In this document: positions 32,084-36,139 of the stretch, piece by piece
Numbering within the stretch: the stretch's first letter is position 1
How the letters are laid out: every line of letters begins with the position of its first letter
Assembly (NCBI GenBank): GCA_016839445.1
Contig: JAEOUG010000125.1
Location: forward strand, 1 to 36,139
Source: Candidatus Thorarchaeota archaeon
GTDB lineage: Archaea > Asgardarchaeota > Thorarchaeia > Thorarchaeales > Thorarchaeaceae
Reading direction: 5' to 3'
DNA: 36,139 bases
The notes under the pieces: generated by a model
The model's input: only the letters and a program-made list of their open reading frames with translations
Database searches by the model: none
Told to the model about the DNA's origin: nothing
Position numbers and translations under genes: made by a program

Positions 32084-33664
32084 TCAAGGCCCTCTCCGAA
32101 ACCAACTCCGGATTCTCGCTAGTGCCTCGGATTCGGGCTTCTGAACTACGCGCAGATGCCAACGAACTGGCGCATCTCTCACATACTCGAGAAATGCCAC
32201 TTCTCCGCTTGTCCGTATTCGCTCCATCTCCTGCAATCGGCCGTTCAGCCACGCCTTCCTGGAAACAGGCATTCTGACTGTGGCGAGGTCGAAGAGAGTT
32301 GGATGCAGGTCAAAGATCAGCGCTCGCTCCTGCATGTATTCTAGAACCCCGTTCTGCAACGCCTCACTAATCTTGTCACGGTCCGTGAAGAACGAGGCTG
32401 CCACGGACATGTTCGGATGTTTGTCAGGAATATTGAGCGCGAAATTGAAAGATCTATTGAACTTGGACAGGTGTGTCGCTGCGTCGAGGAAGAGGACTGT
32501 TTCAGGCTTTCCCTCAAACTCGTCTTCAGACATCTCGACCTCTGCCTTCTTGAGCATCTCTTCGTCTTCTATGACAGACTGTATCAGCTGGTCGGTCACA
32601 GGAGGCAGATCCTCGTCGCTTATGCGCTCCAGCTCCTGATAGGAGAGTTCCTCGCTGTCCGACTCCTCGTGTGCGCCCTGCTCTGTCCTCTTGTCCGTCT
32701 TGCTTGCTGGTCTACGATGTGTTGGAATGAAGCCGATCTCCTCAACTAGATGCTGCAGCACCAACGGCAAGAATAAGTCGTAGAGCGTGCTTCTCGTTTC
32801 AAGTATGATCAGTACAGGTTTGTAGGATGCGACAGCTTCTATCAGCCCTGATGAGAAGTCCGGGCCGTCGTCAAAGAACTTCTCTAGGTTCTCTTTGGAG
32901 TATCCCTCGGTCACTCTCTCGGTCCACTCTTGGTAGACCTCTTTGACTTCCTGCTTCCTTCTATCCTTCAGCATACCCATGAATTTGCCTAGGTATTTGA
33001 CACCTCGCGAAACGGCCGTTGTCGGGCTCACGAACACAGTCATCAGACCTACTGCCTCACCAGCATATTCACTTGCTTCGGCACTACGAATCTTCCCCAT
33101 CATCTCCTCCGTGAGGGAAGGAGGACCAAGCTTCTCTACTAGAACCTCAATCATTCCTTCGTAGTTCTCAAATGCTGCGTCCCCTGGCCCAATCTTCTCT
33201 CCCACCGGAGAGGCATCAGACAATACTTCGGCGAACACATTCGGTCTCTTCACGAGCCAGGCGAGAGGTATTCGAAGCGGCGTATACCCGTGCAACCATG
33301 TTCTAGTGGAGTCTTGTGGACCGAAGTAGAACTTCAACGAGTCCGGGAACAGACCATCGAAGATCTCCATAAACTGGTCAAAGCCCTGTTTCGTACTAAG
33401 ACCCATTTCCCCCTTCTCTAGAGCATCGACAACGAAGACAAGCCCCGATTCCTTGGTCTTGGCAAGCTTCGCCATTGTAAGCATTACCTGCTTTGGCGAA
33501 AGGTAGAGAAGGTCACTCTCCGCGTACGGGGCGTCGTAGAACGTGAAGAGGCCCATTCGGCGCCAGGGCTTCTTCGAGAGTTCGGTGTTCGCTAAGTGAG
33601 AGAACCATTCATAGCCACGCTTATACCTTGGAATGGACTCGTCGTCAATGTCTTGATGTGGCAT
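32084..33664 (-). CDS. Large protein of unknown function
   Basis: A 526-residue soluble protein I do not recognise. Two hydrophobic strands followed by acidic residues (SGLVFVVDALEKGEMG, near residue 75; ETVLFLDAATHL, near 390) look like core strands of alpha/beta domains, the second recalling a Walker B strand. No Walker A loop is visible. Residues about 320-380 are a low-complexity acidic linker (GAHEESDSEELSYQELE, VIEDEEMLKKAEVEMSEDEFEG). The C-terminal part has LIFDLHPTLFDLATVRMPVSR. It has no signal peptide or membrane span. ATG 33664 is the only reasonable start. It precedes the AbrB-like gene. Confidence 0.8.
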   Translation of the reverse strand: MPHQDIDDESIPRYKRGYEWFSHLANTELSKKPWRRMGLFTFYDAPYAESDLLYLSPKQVMLTMAKLAKTKESGLVFVVDALEKGEMGLSTKQGFDQFMEIFDGLFPDSLKFYFGPQDSTRTWLHGYTPLRIPLAWLVKRPNVFAEVLSDASPVGEKIGPGDAAFENYEGMIEVLVEKLGPPSLTEEMMGKIRSAEASEYAGEAVGLMTVFVSPTTAVSRGVKYLGKFMGMLKDRRKQEVKEVYQEWTERVTEGYSKENLEKFFDDGPDFSSGLIEAVASYKPVLIILETRSTLYDLFLPLVLQHLVEEIGFIPTHRRPASKTDKRTEQGAHEESDSEELSYQELERISDEDLPPVTDQLIQSVIEDEEMLKKAEVEMSEDEFEGKPETVLFLDAATHLSKFNRSFNFALNIPDKHPNMSVAASFFTDRDKISEALQNGVLEYMQERALIFDLHPTLFDLATVRMPVSRKAWLNGRLQEMERIRTSGEVAFLEYVRDAPVRWHLRVVQKPESEALARIRSWFRRGP

Positions 33665-33730
33665 TCGTGGTTCCCAACTCTACTCCTTTTGAGTGAGGTT
33701 GCCGGGGCCTCGAATAAACATATCCATTAC

Positions 33731-34924
33731 TCAGTCCATTCTCACGCTGAGAATGGCCAAGACCAAGGCAGCTCCAACGATACCAATGATGACGCCAAGT
33801 CGCCAGTCGAATCCGAAACCACCAGCTGAACCCGGGTCAACTGCTGAAGCCAGGATGTTTCTGGCGTTGCCCAAGTAGTTGAGGCTCTCGACGGCGCAGG
33901 AGGCAAGAACCAGGTTCCCGGTTTCGAGTCCGGGGATGTTGGCCCATGCTCCATCTTCGCTCTGGCAGTTCAGAAGGAAACTCTGCGCGATTGACTGATT
34001 GAGCTCCTCAGTGCCCAGAAGGAGGTCTAATGCCTTCATGGCCCAGTACGTGGTCTTCAGGTTTGGATCTTCAGTCTGGTTGGTCTCTTCGAAGCCTCCG
34101 ATGAATTCAGGCGCTGGAGCTGCTGTGATCTGACGATCAAGTATCCAGTTCTTCATTGCATCAATATCTGGATATGTTTGAAGCTCATCGAGAATGTCTA
34201 GAGCAAGAAGTGCAGCCGAAGTCGCTGTCACACCTTCTCTGACCGATATGGGACTGAGTTTGAAGCCACTTCCGTATCTACAGCTGTCGATGAACTCGAG
34301 AGTGGCAGTCGCATTCCAGAGCCAGTTCCAGGCGTTCAAATCTTCGCCGTACATCCGGTCTAGTATCTCCATGGTTGCCAAGGCATGGTATGTGGAAACA
34401 ATATCCGGAGTCAGACTTGGTTCACTGGCAAAGCCACCGCCGACTGTCTGGGTCTTGTTGATCCACACGAGGACTGCGGTCTCGTTTATCTCAAACTGGT
34501 CAGTTCCAGGAATACCCTCCTCGTTCGACAGGGTCTCCCATAGTATCATTCCCCAGTGTGTGCGTTCAGAAGTCACTGGGCCCAGTAGGATCTCCATGAA
34601 TCCTCCATAGCGGGGTGTGTCTTCGTCTCCTGACAGCCACTGGTAGAGGGTTGTGAAGTTCATAACGCTGGCAATGTCTACCGGTGGGGGTCGATTGGCC
34701 AGGGTTCCAAGCTCATCGAATACCACTATGGCCCCGTAGGTCTCATCTACTCTGACCACTTCGTCCGCGGCCAAGTTGTAGCCGCCTCGGACCGGGTCCC
34801 ATCGGTCGTTCATATAGGATCTCAAGGAATCGTAGCGACTTGCAGCCGCGGCAGGCTGTACAGTGAATGCAGCCGCGAGAATGACAAGCGCGAAAGCCAA
34901 TGTGACTGCTCTGACCCGCTTCAT
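33731..34924 (-). CDS. Secreted, membrane-anchored alpha/alpha-toroid-like protein
   Basis: Exported protein of 397 residues. A signal peptide (MKRVRAVTLAFALVILAAAF, then an Ala-rich cleavage region) begins at ATG 34924; GTG 34951 would add nine residues but falls inside a palindrome. The external part consists of repeated helical hairpins with glycine- and aromatic-rich turns (RGGYNLAADE, YGGFMEILLG, VGGGFASEPS, GSGFKLSPIS, IGGFEE, DGAWANIPG), as in prenyltransferase/squalene-cyclase-like toroids. The C terminus has one span (LGVIIGIVGAALVLAILSV). The acidic DxDD motif of cyclases is not seen, so a binding role is more likely. Function unknown. Confidence 0.8.
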   Translation of the reverse strand: MKRVRAVTLAFALVILAAAFTVQPAAAASRYDSLRSYMNDRWDPVRGGYNLAADEVVRVDETYGAIVVFDELGTLANRPPPVDIASVMNFTTLYQWLSGDEDTPRYGGFMEILLGPVTSERTHWGMILWETLSNEEGIPGTDQFEINETAVLVWINKTQTVGGGFASEPSLTPDIVSTYHALATMEILDRMYGEDLNAWNWLWNATATLEFIDSCRYGSGFKLSPISVREGVTATSAALLALDILDELQTYPDIDAMKNWILDRQITAAPAPEFIGGFEETNQTEDPNLKTTYWAMKALDLLLGTEELNQSIAQSFLLNCQSEDGAWANIPGLETGNLVLASCAVESLNYLGNARNILASAVDPGSAGGFGFDWRLGVIIGIVGAALVLAILSVRMD

Positions 34925-34948
34925 AAGGACATCCCGGTCAAATCTGTT

Positions 34949-34974
34949 CACGTAGAGCTACCTAGCTCAGCGTG
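34949..34974 (-). promoter_or_regulatory. 26-bp palindrome upstream of the toroid-like gene
   Basis: CACG-ta-GAGCTA-cc-TAGCTC-ag-CGTG is symmetrical about 34961.5, with ten of twelve arm positions paired. It lies between the ATG at 34924 and a TATA-like GTTAATAAC (34997-35005 on the minus strand), near the expected transcription start. It fits an operator or a leader hairpin. Confidence 0.45.
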
Positions 34975-35034
34975 GTGAGCACCGGACCGAGGTGCAGTTA
35001 TTAACGTTTCCCCATCACAAGACTCGTACTAGGC

Positions 35035-35514
35035 ATGTGTGGTGCGTTACACCAAACGATTCATTTTCCGGGGGCGCCTAGTATGAGATCTGATGTGATG
35101 CAGCTGGGTAGAAACATGCAATGGCCGGATTGGCTAGCAGTTCTACATTTCGTTAGGTTTCCAATATGGTTGTACTGGTTCTTCTTTGTGGTCCAACAGG
35201 CTGCAGTGCTCGGAGAGTCGCAGTGGTTCATGGGGCATCCTCTCTTTGTGCTCCCGGGCCTCTACTCAGATACTCTCATTGGACATCTTCTGCTGAGACG
35301 CTATCGAGTAGCTTCCGCAGTCTCCGCCTGTGAGAACTCCATTCTCATATTCGGCGGTGTGTTGGCCTTTCCTGCCATACAGACTCTCGGGCCGCTTCTG
35401 ACTTGGACCGCGATGGGCGCTCTTAGTATGAGCTTCTTCGTCTGGCTCGGCCTTAGTATTGTTGGAGTGTTCACTACCGTCCTCGCAGCGGTTGGGTCAC
35501 TCAAGAAACGATAG
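35035..35514 (+). CDS. Small multi-span membrane protein
   Basis: A 159-residue membrane protein of unknown family, with about four hydrophobic segments: WLAVLHFVRFPIWLYWFFFV, a short one near HPLFVLPGLYSDTLIG, SILIFGGVLAFPAIQTLGPL, and MSFFVWLGLSIVGVFTTVLA. It ends in a basic LKKR. The ATG at 35035 lies about 30 bases after the shared TATA-like element GTTATTAAC, so it could be nearly leaderless; ATG 35083 is another choice. It is divergent from the toroid-like gene and may share its control region. Confidence 0.68.
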   Translation: MCGALHQTIHFPGAPSMRSDVMQLGRNMQWPDWLAVLHFVRFPIWLYWFFFVVQQAAVLGESQWFMGHPLFVLPGLYSDTLIGHLLLRRYRVASAVSACENSILIFGGVLAFPAIQTLGPLLTWTAMGALSMSFFVWLGLSIVGVFTTVLAAVGSLKKR

Positions 35515-35518
35515 TGGA

Positions 35519-36139
35519 TCAGGCGTACCCTAGGGGTCCTCTCTGAATGCGTCTGACGTAGCTGTAAGCAGAGTCGGCGGCGATCGCGCCATGACCCACT
35601 GCTACCGCAATCTGCTTCATAGACTCCACCACGTCGCCCGCCGCATACACGCCGACCACGTTTGTTGCCTGCTTGTCATTGACCAAGATCTCGCCCCTCT
35701 CGTTGGTCTTCACCCCGATGCTCTTCGCAAGGGCGCTCTCGGGGTCTGAGCCGAGTGCGACAAATGCACCGTCAACCTTCAGCGTGGACTGAGCTCCAGT
35801 CTTGACATTCTCTAACTGGAGTTCCTGAATCAGGTCGTTTCCTCGGACCTCCTTGACAATGGTGTCCCAGAGAATCTCTACTTCGGAATTGAACACATAG
35901 TCTTGGACTACCTTCTCGGCGCGAAGCTCATCCCGTCGGTGAATGAGATACACCTTGCCTGTGACCTCTGCTAGATAGAGCGCCTCGGTGACAGCAGTGT
36001 TCCCACCGCCAATGACTGCCACGGTCTTGTCACGGAAGAGAGGTCCATCGCATGTGGCACAGAATGAAACACCTCTTCCAGTGAACTCATCCTCTCCCGG
36101 TATACCAAGATGGCGATGGCCTCCGCCTGTGGCGATGAT
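35519..36139 (-). CDS. trxB: Thioredoxin reductase, 5' part beyond the window
   Basis: FAD-dependent NAD(P)H:thioredoxin-disulfide oxidoreductase. The frame is open to the window edge, so the N-terminal FAD motif is missing. The visible part begins IIATGGGHRHLGIPGEDEF, then the redox-active CATC pair (FCATCDGPLF), the NAD(P)H-binding motif VAVIGGGNTAVTEA followed by HRRDELRA, and the second FAD motif GVYAAGDVVE. Gly-Gly-Gly in the ATGGGHR block is slightly unusual, as most have ATGA or ATGS. The stop is 4 bases from the convergent membrane-protein gene. Confidence 0.95.
   Translation of the reverse strand: MIATGGGHRHLGIPGEDEFTGRGVSFCATCDGPLFRDKTVAVIGGGNTAVTEALYLAEVTGKVYLIHRRDELRAEKVVQDYVFNSEVEILWDTIVKEVRGNDLIQELQLENVKTGAQSTLKVDGAFVALGSDPESALAKSIGVKTNERGEILVNDKQATNVVGVYAAGDVVESMKQIAVAVGHGAIAADSAYSYVRRIQRGPLGYA

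Overview
The window is archaeal chromosome with close gene packing on both strands. Lineage evidence from gene content: archaeal-type HMG-CoA synthase next to a thiolase and a DUF35 zinc-ribbon/OB protein, a phosphopantetheine adenylyltransferase joined to a DUF359 (GTP-dependent dephospho-CoA kinase) domain, a SAMP/MoaD-like ubiquitin-fold protein ending in GG, TFIIB-like zinc ribbons, TATA-like boxes about 25-35 bp before several starts, and Shine-Dalgarno sites of the GGAGGTGA type. The mix of a seven-repeat WD40 protein, a stomatin homologue, an SMC-kleisin operon and several secreted single-anchor proteins makes an uncultivated Asgard archaeon (for example Thorarchaeia) my best guess. That is inference; no rRNA or other decisive marker is present.

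Layout. 1-4.7 kb: proton-pumping pyrophosphatase, WD40 protein with a C-terminal helical/winged-helix tail, and a stomatin-like membrane protein, all on +. 5-7 kb: NhaA antiporter and a small winged-helix protein on -. 7.2-10.6 kb: two secreted, membrane-anchored proteins and a methyltransferase on +. 10.7-11.6 kb: a zinc-ribbon/winged-helix protein and a ScpB/KITE-like tandem winged-helix protein on -. 11.7-12.25 kb: a run of very short + strand ORFs with a TATA box and coupling ribosome-binding sites. 12.4-17.6 kb (-): an operon of an AAA+ pseudo-ATPase, SMC and a ScpA-like kleisin. 17.6-21.1 kb (+, divergent): MoxR-type AAA+ ATPase with a four-cysteine insert, and a VWA protein with an HExxH motif. 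21.2-25.0 kb (+): both Nfn subunits (ferredoxin/NAD(P)H transhydrogenase) and the NAD(P)H-hydrate repair enzyme. 25.0-29.6 kb: CoA-synthesis fusion (-), metallophosphoesterase (+), and the mevalonate trio (-). 29.8-33.7 kb: ubiquitin-like modifier (+), then an asparagine-synthetase-like protein lacking the glutaminase cysteine, an AbrB-like protein and a large unknown protein (-). 33.7 kb to the end: a secreted alpha/alpha-toroid-like protein (-), a small membrane protein (+), and the 3' part of thioredoxin reductase (-), cut by the window edge.

How the genes fit together. The pyrophosphatase and NhaA set ion gradients. The Nfn pair and the hydrate-repair enzyme maintain nicotinamide pools, and thioredoxin reductase uses them. 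The CoA fusion and the HMG-CoA synthase/thiolase/DUF35 operon feed CoA thioesters into isoprenoid lipid synthesis. SMC, kleisin and the KITE-like protein would form a chromosome-organising complex.

The most unusual parts are the short-ORF cluster at 11.76-12.23 kb, whose members share a short motif written with different synonymous codons; the inactive-looking AAA+ protein heading the SMC operon; the MoxR/VWA pair with an added cysteine site and a metallopeptidase-like motif; the asparagine-synthetase homologue with Cys2 replaced by Ser; and the WD40 protein with a PCI-like tail.
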